13,555 nucleotides of DNA from Candidatus Pacearchaeota archaeon (GCA_002690445.1 NZER01000203.1:1-13555); one strand, 5' to 3'. Positions 1 to 6,418 are shown, counted from the first letter of the stretch. Notes: generated by a model not told the origin, from the letters alone. A program made the numbers and translations.

Positions 1-235
1 AGAAAAGAAACAATATGTTAAGGAGTATATTCGCTCCCTATCCGCTATTGAAGAGTGTATCGAACCCTATCAGGAACAAAAGCGTGAGTTGCGCACAGAG
101 TTTCGGGAGAACGGGTGGCTCAACACCGACGAGATTCGAGCAGCGGTAAAGGCATATCGTCTTTATAAGGGTAAATTTAACATTGACGAAGTAGTTGATA
201 ATTTCAATGCTATTTCAGGAGGAACTAATGAGTAA
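1..235 (+). CDS. Small helical protein, copy A (5' end cut by window edge)
   Basis: The reading frame is open from base 2 and encodes the last 77 residues of a small, charged, helix-rich protein; the start lies before the window. It is almost identical to the complete 85-residue protein at 1512-1769, with about 8 differences in the first 70 aligned residues. The core pattern (helix rich in E/K/R, then NGWL, TDEIRAAVKAYRLYK, then IDEVV) resembles in layout the GapR/DUF2312 family of small DNA-binding helical proteins (long helix, a Gly-containing turn, a second basic helix), but that is a visual analogy only. Its final codons overlap the start of the next gene at 228 by 8 nt and carry that gene's ribosome binding site, so the two are translationally linked. 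Real gene: high confidence. Function: unknown. Confidence 0.85.
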   Translation, partial: EKKQYVKEYIRSLSAIEECIEPYQEQKRELRTEFRENGWLNTDEIRAAVKAYRLYKGKFNIDEVVDNFNAISGGTNE

Positions 236-1289
236 TCGTATTACTAAAGACCGGTCCCCGCGCGCCCCCGGAGACGAAATTGGGGTGAAAATTGATGTGT
301 TGGCGAATGCGCCGCTGACCGCCGGCGAATTCTCAATGCGAATGGAAGACTTGCCGATCGATACCCCATCCTTAATCAATCGCGACACTGAAGAAAAAGC
401 ACTGAAGAAGATTTTGAAGAGCCGCGGCGGCTTTGATGGCGCGCTGTGGCAACCCCCACGCGCCGGCCGTGTGAAATCCACAGGGGAGGTCTACATTTTC
501 GACGGAGATCACTCAAAGCACTTGTTCCGACTGGCAAATCCTACAGCCACGACAATGCCAGTCCAAGTCGTTGATGTTGAGAGCAAAAGAGACATCCACA
601 GACTCTTTGTACAAACTAACAATACCTGCAAGACTCCTATTAGTTCAGAGCAGATTTTTGTACACAATGTCCACGCGGGAGATCTTTCTGTGGCTAAATA
701 TGAAGACGCGTGCACCGCCGCGGGCCTGAAAGTTTATTGCAGTAACGAACCCGGCGGAGTGGTAGGAGATCCGAATGGAACTGAAATCAGATTCGGCGAT
801 CTAAAGACGGCATTCCACAGCATCACCGACGTTAACGTCCTGTTGGAGGCTAAGGAACTTATTCTGAAATGTTCGAACCCACTCGGAACAAAGAGCTTGT
901 TGCCGGGCCAAGTGTTTCGAAGCTTGTGTCTATTATTTTCAGCTTATCCCAACTTGCGTCCACAAAATGAATGTGGGTTGGAATTTGAAAAGTTTTTCTT
1001 AGAGTCGGTAGGAAATAAGACTCCCGAAAGGTTCGGCAAGGTCGTAGAAAGAGACTGTCGCAGCGGCTTTGCCAAATCTTATCGTATGGCAGCCGGCCTC
1101 GCACAAGAAATCAATGAGCACCAGAAGGACAACCCAGCCAGCTTTATGGGAGTGTCGAAGGGGGCATATAATAGAATTATGCTCTCTGATCTCAAAAGAT
1201 TCTCGGAGGCAGGCAATCTCAGAAAGGGCCGTAAGCGGAAGCAAACAGTTGCGGAGATCGCTCAGGACTTGGGGCTTCTTAAGAAATGA
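228..1289 (+). CDS. ParB/sulfiredoxin-like domain protein
   Basis: This encodes 353 residues. The start at 228 is chosen over an upstream in-frame ATG (195) because AGGAGG lies at 217-222, 5 nt before it. Residues about 80-105 contain GEVYIFDGDHSKHLFRLA, matching the DG-x-H-R-like signature of ParB/sulfiredoxin-fold domains, followed by PVQVVDV and then QTNN with a nearby Lys (about 129-135), the usual next element where such proteins contact nucleotide or DNA. The C-terminal 40 residues are basic (GRKRK) and helical, possibly DNA-binding. Phage proteins with this fold act in DNA partition, nicking or modification. Here it sits between a small putative nucleic-acid-binding protein and a broken Dam-type methyltransferase gene, consistent with DNA metabolism. 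The fold call is moderately sure; the biochemical role is open. Confidence 0.6.
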   Translation: MSNRITKDRSPRAPGDEIGVKIDVLANAPLTAGEFSMRMEDLPIDTPSLINRDTEEKALKKILKSRGGFDGALWQPPRAGRVKSTGEVYIFDGDHSKHLFRLANPTATTMPVQVVDVESKRDIHRLFVQTNNTCKTPISSEQIFVHNVHAGDLSVAKYEDACTAAGLKVYCSNEPGGVVGDPNGTEIRFGDLKTAFHSITDVNVLLEAKELILKCSNPLGTKSLLPGQVFRSLCLLFSAYPNLRPQNECGLEFEKFFLESVGNKTPERFGKVVERDCRSGFAKSYRMAAGLAQEINEHQKDNPASFMGVSKGAYNRIMLSDLKRFSEAGNLRKGRKRKQTVAEIAQDLGLLKK

Positions 1290-1453
1290 ATAAAAACACA
1301 CAAGTAGTTATGTTCTCATCAAAGACGGGGGAGTGGTCGACTCCCCAAGATTTTTTCGACAAACTAAATTGGAGATTTGGTCCCTTTGATTTGGATCCGT
1401 GTGCCGCCCCCGCCAACACTAAATGCACTAACTTTTTCACCGCTAATACTTGA
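1286..1453 (+). pseudogene. Truncated 5' remnant of a Dam-type DNA adenine methyltransferase
   Basis: A 55-codon frame starts at an ATG that overlaps the preceding stop (ATGA). Its product matches the N-terminus of the intact Dam-type methyltransferase at 3728-4201 at 39 of 55 positions, including VMFSSKTG, TPQDFF, WRFGPFDLDPCA and FFT. The homology stops at about base 1440 and the frame ends at TGA 1451-1453. The NPPY catalytic motif, which lies near residue 70 in the intact copy, is missing, so the product cannot be an active enzyme. The break falls exactly where the next promoter begins (TTGACA 1450-1455). A short peptide may still be made. This is best read as a relic of cassette duplication or replacement. 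Confidence 0.8.
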
Positions 1454-1478
1454 CAGCGTATTCTAGCGATGTTATACT
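1450..1478 (+). promoter_or_regulatory. Sigma70-type promoter before the small-protein copy B / dut cassette
   Basis: A perfect -35 box TTGACA (1450-1455) and a near-perfect -10 box TATACT (1473-1478) are separated by exactly 17 bp. Initiation is expected about 7 nt downstream, giving a short leader that ends at the AGGAGG site (1502-1507) of the gene at 1512. The -35 box overlaps the stop codon of the truncated methyltransferase frame. It should use the host's housekeeping RNA polymerase, which suits early expression of the modification cassette. Confidence 0.85.
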
Positions 1479-1511
1479 AATAGTACCAAAGCCACTACCG
1501 TAGGAGGGAAA

Positions 1512-1769
1512 ATGGCAACCACAAACGAAGAAAAGAAGCAATATGTTAAGGAGTACATTCGCTCTTTGGCAACAATCGAAGAGTGCATCGAACCTTATCA
1601 GGAGCAAAAGCGTGAATTGCGCACAGAGTTTCGAGAGAACGGCTGGCTCAACACGGACGAGATTCGGGCAGCAGTAAAGGCATATCGTCTTTATAAGCAA
1701 AAGTACAACATTGATGAAGTTGTCGAGAACTTCACCATAATCACTGGCGGTAATTCAAATGATTCTTGA
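1512..1769 (+). CDS. Small helical protein, copy B (complete)
   Basis: This is an 85-residue, highly charged, predominantly helical protein with no signal peptide or membrane segment. The start is set by AGGAGG at 1502-1507 just upstream. It is the complete version of the protein truncated at the window start; the coding DNA is also close to identical over bases 2-220 versus 1530-1748. The pattern of a long acidic/basic helix, NGW turn and IRAAVKAYRLYK helix is reminiscent of GapR/DUF2312-type small DNA-binding proteins, but no family can be assigned with certainty. It is the first gene behind the consensus promoter at 1450-1478, and its end overlaps the dUTPase start by 11 nt. Two copies within 1.5 kb suggest a dosage effect or a recombination hot spot. 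Confidence 0.85.
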   Translation: MATTNEEKKQYVKEYIRSLATIEECIEPYQEQKRELRTEFRENGWLNTDEIRAAVKAYRLYKQKYNIDEVVENFTIITGGNSNDS

Positions 1770-2217
1770 ATATGCTAAAACACACGACGCGGCTTTCGAG
1801 CCGCGTCGTGCCAACCCTTCGGATGCGGGACTAGACGTGTTCTATTCGCCAGTCAACCCACACGACAAGATGTACATTCCCACCAATAGCAGCCGGGTTA
1901 TTCCGACTGGGTTGAAGTTTGCTATTCCCCATGGTTATATGCTGGAGGTAAAAAACCGATCCAGCGTGGCGGCAAAGCGACAGTTGCTCGTGGGCGCATG
2001 CGTGATTGATTCTGGTTATGAAGGAGAGGTCTTTGTTAATCTCCACAACATCGGCGTTGAGAGCCAAGCGCTCCACCCCGGCGCCAAGATCGCACAGCTT
2101 GTGATGACCCCCGTTATTCACTTTCGGCCGGTGGAGACTCCAGAAGCCACCTTATATAATTATCCTATGACCATTAGCAACAGAGGCGAAGGCTCTTTGG
2201 GAAGTACTGATAGATGA
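1759..2217 (+). CDS. dut: dUTP diphosphatase (dUTPase)
   Basis: A 152-residue trimeric-type dUTPase, the normal length for the family, which hydrolyses dUTP to dUMP and diphosphate and so keeps uracil out of DNA while feeding dTMP synthesis. All five family motifs are visible: SDAGLDV (21-27), NRSS (66-69), VIDSGYEGEV with the catalytic Asp84 and sugar-contacting Tyr87 (82-91), GAKIAQLV (108-115) and RGEGSLGST (142-150). In motif 5 the usual Phe is replaced by Leu, so base stacking over the nucleotide may differ. The start codon lies inside the preceding gene with only a weak GGCGG upstream, and a strong hairpin follows at 1783-1810, so translation is probably coupled. It overlaps the next gene by 4 nt (ATGA). 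Confidence 0.95.
   Translation: MILEYAKTHDAAFEPRRANPSDAGLDVFYSPVNPHDKMYIPTNSSRVIPTGLKFAIPHGYMLEVKNRSSVAAKRQLLVGACVIDSGYEGEVFVNLHNIGVESQALHPGAKIAQLVMTPVIHFRPVETPEATLYNYPMTISNRGEGSLGSTDR
1783..1810 (+). other. Perfect 12-bp hairpin with TTCG tetraloop inside the dut coding sequence
   Basis: CACGACGCGGCT (1783-1794) pairs without mismatch to AGCCGCGTCGTG (1799-1810) across the loop TTCG (1795-1798). It lies 24 nt after the dut ATG and encodes residues 9-18. It has no U-run, so it is not a terminator. In mRNA it would be very stable, and it sits where a ribosome initiating dut would meet it. Confidence 0.8.
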
Positions 2218-2813
2218 ATTCGAACATGACTTGGGATCTTGCAATTACCAGAGCACATCGCGAGCTTATTAAAGAAAGTAACACTCGCGAGCTAGGCAAA
2301 ATCCGCCAGCATGCCAATGAGCATGCGGTTCAGCAATGGCTCGACACAGAAGAAGAATGGAAATGGCCCGTGTATAGACACGAAGAGATGACAGAAGAAC
2401 AATTTGGACAGTTAGATCATAATTGCGCTGGGTGGGACATACTGGAGCCAATTAGTGGTATGCGAATTCAAGCTAAATATCGGGCCGGCAAAAATGAAAG
2501 TAACCGCTGGCACATGGAGCAGACACGACGGACCACGGGCAGCAATACTGAAAAATCTCACAATGGACAAGTTAGGTATGAGGTGGGAGAGTTTGATGTA
2601 ATGGTTTTTACAAGCCCTGAAAATATAACCAACATCTTTTCTTCCGACGATTTAATTGCGATTCCTACCGAAGAGCTTCGTGATATAAAGAAACCCGGTT
2701 TTTTAGTTGGGCGCGCTGCACCTAAGCTTGTAAAGAAGTGGCGCCAACGAAAGGCCATCGAGGTTATTCGGGAAGTTAGAGACATGATTATTAGAAGGAA
2801 CCTTAATGATTAA
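2214..2813 (+). CDS. Putative PD-(D/E)XK-type endonuclease paired with a methyltransferase
   Basis: This encodes 199 residues with no recognised close family. A candidate PD-(D/E)XK nuclease core is visible: a helical N-terminus with Glu36, then GWDIL with Asp75, a short hairpin, and MRIQAKYR giving Gln86-x-Lys88, the D-x(11)-(E/Q)xK spacing typical of this fold. After a basic segment comes a GEFDVMVF strand (about 125-132), a frequent third strand in such enzymes. The C-terminus is helical and basic. The gene overlaps dut by 4 nt and the downstream adenine methyltransferase by 8 nt, the arrangement of a type II restriction-modification pair. It might cut host or rival phage DNA, or it could be a different modification partner. 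The gene is certain; the nuclease call is an inference from motif and context. Confidence 0.55.
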   Translation: MNSNMTWDLAITRAHRELIKESNTRELGKIRQHANEHAVQQWLDTEEEWKWPVYRHEEMTEEQFGQLDHNCAGWDILEPISGMRIQAKYRAGKNESNRWHMEQTRRTTGSNTEKSHNGQVRYEVGEFDVMVFTSPENITNIFSSDDLIAIPTEELRDIKKPGFLVGRAAPKLVKKWRQRKAIEVIREVRDMIIRRNLND

Positions 2814-3735
2814 TGTTTACAAAGTTGGTGACAATCTTGACCTACTATCGGAGTTAGATAATGAGTCTGTTGATTTGATTTACTTTGACCCGCCTTACAA
2901 TACTGGAAGAGATTTTAGTGATTTTAAAGATAAATACCCCTCTATGCAATCATATCGGGAGGACTTTTTGAGACCCCGCGTGAAGGAATGCAAGAGAGTT
3001 TTGCGAACAATCGGAAATATAATTATACATGTTGATCCAACTATTAGTCACCACGTCAGAATGCTGCTTGACGATATATTTGGAGAGAAAAAGTTTGTGA
3101 ATGAGGTAGCATGGGTGACAGGCGGAAACGCGAAGAACAAGAAAAAGATGAATCGGTTTCATGACACACTCATATGTTATAAAATGTCTAATAAATCGGT
3201 ATTTAATCCTATATATTTGCCTTACGATGAAAAATATAAAAAGTCTTCATCGGTAAAGATATGCGAACACATAGACAAAGAGTATGTCACGACTGCTATT
3301 CATAACTCGCAGCCACACATTAATCCGCGTCCGAATTTGAGATATGAATGGAACGGACACCTCAAACAGTGGTATGTTTCCATAGAAAGAATGAAGAGCC
3401 TTCATGAAAATAACAGATTAGCTTATAATAAAAAGGGAATTCCTAGAATCAAGAGATATCTGGAAGAAATGGAAGGAATACCCGTGCGTGATGTATGGGC
3501 CGATATTAGCAACGTTCAAGCTTACGAGAAGCTGGATTATGCCACACAAAAGCCTGTGAAGCTGTTGGATCGGATAATTAAAATGTTTAGTAATGAGAGG
3601 GATTTGGTTTTGGATATTTTTGCGGGCAGTGGTACTTTGGGCAGAAGTGCTTTAAGGTGTGGCAGAGAATATATTTTATTTGACAGCAACCCCAAAGGAA
3701 AAGATTTATTTAAGGAGAGTATTATTAATGAATAA
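2806..3735 (+). CDS. Site-specific DNA methyltransferase, beta class (N6-adenine likely)
   Basis: A 309-residue S-adenosylmethionine-dependent DNA methyltransferase with the circularly permuted beta-class order: catalytic motif IV DPPYNTG near the N-terminus (28-34) and the cofactor motif FAGSGT near the C-terminus (272-277), preceded by TQKP (247-250), the usual element before the cofactor site. The DPPY form favours N6-adenine methylation over N4-cytosine. The middle (about 100-230) is the likely target-recognition region. The ATG at 2806 is preceded by an AGAAGGA-type site inside the end of the previous gene. Overlap with the putative endonuclease suggests a restriction-modification pair or a self-protection module. 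The downstream Dam-type gene begins within the last codons. The enzyme looks intact. Confidence 0.9.
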   Translation: MINVYKVGDNLDLLSELDNESVDLIYFDPPYNTGRDFSDFKDKYPSMQSYREDFLRPRVKECKRVLRTIGNIIIHVDPTISHHVRMLLDDIFGEKKFVNEVAWVTGGNAKNKKKMNRFHDTLICYKMSNKSVFNPIYLPYDEKYKKSSSVKICEHIDKEYVTTAIHNSQPHINPRPNLRYEWNGHLKQWYVSIERMKSLHENNRLAYNKKGIPRIKRYLEEMEGIPVRDVWADISNVQAYEKLDYATQKPVKLLDRIIKMFSNERDLVLDIFAGSGTLGRSALRCGREYILFDSNPKGKDLFKESIINE

Positions 3736-4201
3736 GTCAACACAACTAGTGATGTTTTCGTCTAAGACGGGAGATTGGGAAACCCCACAAGATTTTTTTG
3801 AGAAATTAAGCTGGCGATTCGGACCCTTTGATTTAGATCCTTGCGCAAACGCTCAGAGCGCCAAATGTGGCAAGTTTTTCACAAAAGAGGACGATGGTAT
3901 AGCACAAGAATGGACAGGTTATACAGCATTTGTCAACCCCCCCTATGGCCGCGGGATTGAAAAGTGGATTAAAAAGGGCTACGACGAAGCTCTCAAGAGC
4001 AATACGAAAGTGGTCATGCTCATTCCCGCCCGCACCGACACTAAATATTGGCATCAGTATGTGATGAAAGCCGATGAAGTATATTTTGTTAAAGGCAGAC
4101 TTAAGTTTGGGGATAGTGACAACAGCGCTCCTTTCCCTTCGGCTGTGGTTGTCTTTGACGGGGGGAATAGACAACAAATATTTGGGGCGATAAATCGATG
4201 A
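3728..4201 (+). CDS. Phage Dam-type DNA N6-adenine methyltransferase
   Basis: This encodes 157 residues. The ATG at 3728, 10 nt after AAGGAG (3712-3717), is preferred over an upstream in-frame start at 3659 because its N-terminus (MNKSTQLVMFSSKTG) matches that of the duplicated fragment at 1286. The FDLDPCA segment (34-40) and the catalytic FVNPPYGR motif (68-75) are those of the small phage DNA N-6-adenine-methyltransferase family, followed by VMLIPAR and a C-terminal FPSAVVVF strand. The enzyme would methylate adenine in a short target, probably GATC-like, shielding phage DNA from host nucleases. It overlaps the methyltransferase before it by 8 nt and the next gene by 4 nt. A broken paralogue lies 2.4 kb upstream. 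Confidence 0.9.
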   Translation: MNKSTQLVMFSSKTGDWETPQDFFEKLSWRFGPFDLDPCANAQSAKCGKFFTKEDDGIAQEWTGYTAFVNPPYGRGIEKWIKKGYDEALKSNTKVVMLIPARTDTKYWHQYVMKADEVYFVKGRLKFGDSDNSAPFPSAVVVFDGGNRQQIFGAINR

Positions 4202-4476
4202 ATCGTAAAGTACGCCGTGACACAGAACGGATAATGGGGAAAGAAGCAGCTGACACCCTTCTTGAAAAAATATTCCAGTTTAATAAACTCCCCGATCATT
4301 GTGCTGCATGTCAAAAAGAGTTTAACAAAAAAAACCCGCAAATGATAGAATCATGGAAAGTCGTAGTGCGACAGAAAATGGTGAGATTATTTTGTCCGGA
4401 CTGTATACATAAAACACAGGAGGTATTAAATGAGTGTCCAAAGACTGACCGAAAAAGCCTTAAAGAAAATTCTTAG
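4198..4476 (+). CDS. Small zinc-finger protein of unknown function
   Basis: This encodes 92 residues and begins in an ATGA overlap with the preceding gene. Two CxxC pairs, Cys35/Cys38 and Cys66/Cys69, are separated by 27 residues and look like a treble-clef or zinc-ribbon metal site. The N-terminus is basic and helical (NRKVRRDTERIMGKEA), which could contact nucleic acid or RNA polymerase. No signal peptide or membrane segment is present. The gene overlaps the thioredoxin-like gene by an unusually long 47 nt, so both products share coding DNA there. Zinc-site prediction: fairly sure. Role: unknown, though the company of a sigma-like protein downstream makes a transcription role possible. Confidence 0.75.
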   Translation: MNRKVRRDTERIMGKEAADTLLEKIFQFNKLPDHCAACQKEFNKKNPQMIESWKVVVRQKMVRLFCPDCIHKTQEVLNECPKTDRKSLKENS

Positions 4477-4801
4477 AGGCCAAGTGCGCGAAGACGTCAC
4501 GTGCGTAGTTAAATTTTATTCAAATGGATGCCCTTATTGCAAAGCTTTAAGTGGATACTACGAAGATATTGCACGCGACGAAGAGTTTTCGGCCCTACAT
4601 TTTTTTGCCTTTAACGTAGATGACTACCCCAAAATAGAAAAATTATTAAATTTCGATGGGGTGCCTACGATTTCGGTGATTAAAGCGAAAATAGGAATAA
4701 GAAAGCCTAAAATCAGGACCATGGCAGAGCCGGCAAAACCCAACAAAAAAACATGGTACTACAGCAATGATATTAAAAAGTTCATAGAGGAACAAAAATG
4801 A
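4430..4801 (+). CDS. Thioredoxin-like protein
   Basis: A 123-residue thioredoxin-fold protein with VVKFYSNGCPYC (active site CPYC at 34-37) and the cis-proline motif GVPT (77-80, Pro79) at the expected spacing. CPYC is the dithiol sequence typical of glutaredoxins, but the length and strand order fit thioredoxin better. The C-terminus carries a basic insertion (about 84-108: KIGIRKPKIRT and PAKPNKK) not found in ordinary thioredoxin. It may reduce a ribonucleotide reductase or another phage or host protein; no reductase is in the window. AGGAGG at 4418-4423 fixes the start. It overlaps the IMP dehydrogenase gene by 4 nt. Confidence 0.85.
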   Translation: MSVQRLTEKALKKILRGQVREDVTCVVKFYSNGCPYCKALSGYYEDIARDEEFSALHFFAFNVDDYPKIEKLLNFDGVPTISVIKAKIGIRKPKIRTMAEPAKPNKKTWYYSNDIKKFIEEQK

Positions 4802-5844
4802 GCAAAAGCACAGAGAAGAATAACTTATCGTACGATGATGTTTTATTGGTTCCTCAATATTCCGATATTCGATCTCGTTCGGGGATCGATGTCTCCACAG
4901 ATCTAGGCAATAATTTAAAACTAGAATTGCCTATTTTCTCCTCTCCCATGGATACAATTTCAGAGGCACCTATGGCCATAGAAATATCCAAGCACGGCGG
5001 GGCTGCCATTATTCATCGTTACGTTGGTATTGAAAAACAGGCCCGCATGATTAGAATGGCACATGATTTAGCTAAGACAGATTTAATCGTAGGAGCGGCG
5101 ATTGGAGTGACTGACGACTATGTGAAGCGCGCTAAGGCCTTGCACGATGCAGGCGCCGCTTTTCTATGTGTGGATGTGGCTCATGGCCACCATATTTTAA
5201 TGAAAGAAGCACTTCACGAATTAAGGGCAACACTTGGGTCCGATATCCACATTATGGCAGGCAACGTTGCAACTGTAAGCGCCGTTAATGATCTGGCAGA
5301 TTGGGGTGCGGATTCAATACGCTGTAACATTGGAGGGGGTTCCATTTGTTCTACCCGTATTCAGACTGGACATGGAGTGCCGGGACTACAAACAATTTTA
5401 GATTGCGCTAAGACAGACAGAGATGTGAAAATAATTGCTGATGGCGGTATCAGAAACTCAGGAGACATTGTGAAAGCTCTTGCTGCTGGCGCGGATGCTG
5501 TAATGTGCGGATCTCTGTTAGCTGGCACCGACGAGACCCCCGGTAAAGTATTAGAAGACAAAAGCGGAGTGCGCTGGAAGATCTATAGGGGGATGGCCTC
5601 TAAAGAAGCACAGATTAGTTGGCGTGGTCGCTATGCATCCCACGAAGGCGTCTCGACCACGGTGCCCTATCGGGGTTCCGTTAAATATATTTTAGAAGAT
5701 TTAGAGCGAGGGATTAGATCAGGCTTTTCTTATTCCGGTGCTCGCTCCCTCTCGGAATTGCATGCATGCGCGCAGTTTGTTGAACAGACTACCTCGGGGC
5801 TCACGGAAAGCCACACCCATATTATGGGAAGGAAAGGGCAATGA
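4798..5844 (+). CDS. guaB: IMP dehydrogenase lacking the CBS module
   Basis: A 348-residue (beta/alpha)8 enzyme that would convert IMP and NAD+ to XMP, the committed step to guanine nucleotides. Visible family elements are SYDDVLLVPQ (11-20), SSPMDT (48-53), VDVAHGHH (125-132), GGGSICSTR with the catalytic Cys184 (179-187), ADGGIRNSGDIVKALAAG (214-231), and the flap RGRYASHEG with an Arg278-Tyr279 pair, then VPYRG and GIRSG. The AHGH, DGGIR and Arg-Tyr features point to IMP dehydrogenase rather than GMP reductase, which has ANGY and DGG-C at these sites. Bacterial IMP dehydrogenases are near 490 residues; the missing part is the CBS pair, which would insert near residue 90. Without it, nucleotide feedback regulation should be lost. 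It overlaps neighbours by 4 nt at each end. Confidence 0.88.
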   Translation: MSKSTEKNNLSYDDVLLVPQYSDIRSRSGIDVSTDLGNNLKLELPIFSSPMDTISEAPMAIEISKHGGAAIIHRYVGIEKQARMIRMAHDLAKTDLIVGAAIGVTDDYVKRAKALHDAGAAFLCVDVAHGHHILMKEALHELRATLGSDIHIMAGNVATVSAVNDLADWGADSIRCNIGGGSICSTRIQTGHGVPGLQTILDCAKTDRDVKIIADGGIRNSGDIVKALAAGADAVMCGSLLAGTDETPGKVLEDKSGVRWKIYRGMASKEAQISWRGRYASHEGVSTTVPYRGSVKYILEDLERGIRSGFSYSGARSLSELHACAQFVEQTTSGLTESHTHIMGRKGQ

Positions 5845-6170
5845 GCACAGAGATAGACTACGGAAATTTAAATAAGCGAGTAGTATTTACAGAAAATGAT
5901 CATAGGCATGCTAAATTACTCGTGAGATTACGTTATGATGGTTTGACTCAGTCAGGCTTTTTTCGCCATTTAATCACAGGCTATATCGAGGGCGATGAAA
6001 GGATTCAGGAATTTATAGATAGTGTAAAAACGCAATCCCTCAAAAAGAAAGGTAAGTCTAAAAAACTGCGCCACCAAGGAAAACAAAACATCCAAGAACT
6101 CGGATTGGGGGAACAGAAGTTGATCGAAGATCTTTTCGATTTAATTGCCGAAGAGCATCCGGACCTCTGA
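5841..6170 (+). CDS. Small basic protein, possibly DNA-binding
   Basis: This encodes 109 residues. The N-terminal half (KRVVFTENDHRHAKLLVRLRYDGLTQSGFFRHLITGYIEGDERIQEF split across about 12-58) alternates a strand with two helices in a layout similar to ribbon-helix-helix proteins. The middle (about 64-81) is a Lys/Arg-rich linker, and the acidic C-terminus (about 90-109: EQKLIEDLFDLIAEEHP) ends in a hydrophobic helix. A strongly basic linker with a short acidic-hydrophobic tail would suit a protein that bridges DNA and RNA polymerase, as T4 late co-activators do, but this is inference only. It starts in an ATGA overlap with guaB and shares one base (TGATG) with the sigma-like gene, so the two are probably made together. 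Confidence 0.7.
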   Translation: MSTEIDYGNLNKRVVFTENDHRHAKLLVRLRYDGLTQSGFFRHLITGYIEGDERIQEFIDSVKTQSLKKKGKSKKLRHQGKQNIQELGLGEQKLIEDLFDLIAEEHPDL

Positions 6171-6418
6171 TGACAGATGGATTACTGGCCTGTTCGCGAT
6201 TATGTCGCCAAAAAAACATTATTTGTAATCAAGAAGAGTGTCGGTTTTGGATCCATTATGCCCCTGAATTTAATTGTTGCTTAATATCTATCAAAGAGAA
6301 CGGATGTATGACGTTGCGAGAAATTGGCGAGCGCCTAGGAATCTCTTTTGCACGAGTAAAACAGATAGAAACTAAAGCCCTTAAAAAAATGAAAAGGAAT
6401 TCTTTGCTTACATCATAA
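6170..6418 (+). CDS. Mini sigma70 region-4-like protein with cysteine cluster
   Basis: This encodes 82 residues. The C-terminal part (about 46-76) reads MTLREIGERLGISFARVKQIE then KALKKMKR, which closely follows the helix-turn-helix of sigma70 region 4.2 (the family pattern is close to LEEIGE-x-LG-(I/V)-(S/T)-x-x-R-(V/I)-xQIE-x-x-AL-x-K-L). No region 2 is present, so it cannot be a complete sigma factor. The N-terminal part has cysteines at 8, 12, 19 and 24 and a CC pair at 36-37, which could bind zinc. A lone region-4 domain can bind the beta-flap of RNA polymerase or the -35 element, so it may redirect the host enzyme to phage promoters. It is the last gene of the overlapping run that starts at 4198. 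Confidence 0.78.
   Translation: MTDGLLACSRLCRQKNIICNQEECRFWIHYAPEFNCCLISIKENGCMTLREIGERLGISFARVKQIETKALKKMKRNSLLTS

Noticed and set aside
1069..1293. Alternative plus-strand frame inside the ParB-like gene
   Set aside because: It lies wholly inside a well-supported gene, has no ribosome binding site and shows no domain pattern.
4798..5844. GMP reductase instead of IMP dehydrogenase
   Set aside because: The length fits GMP reductase, but VDVAHGH, ADGGIRNSGD and the Arg-Tyr flap pair are IMP dehydrogenase features.
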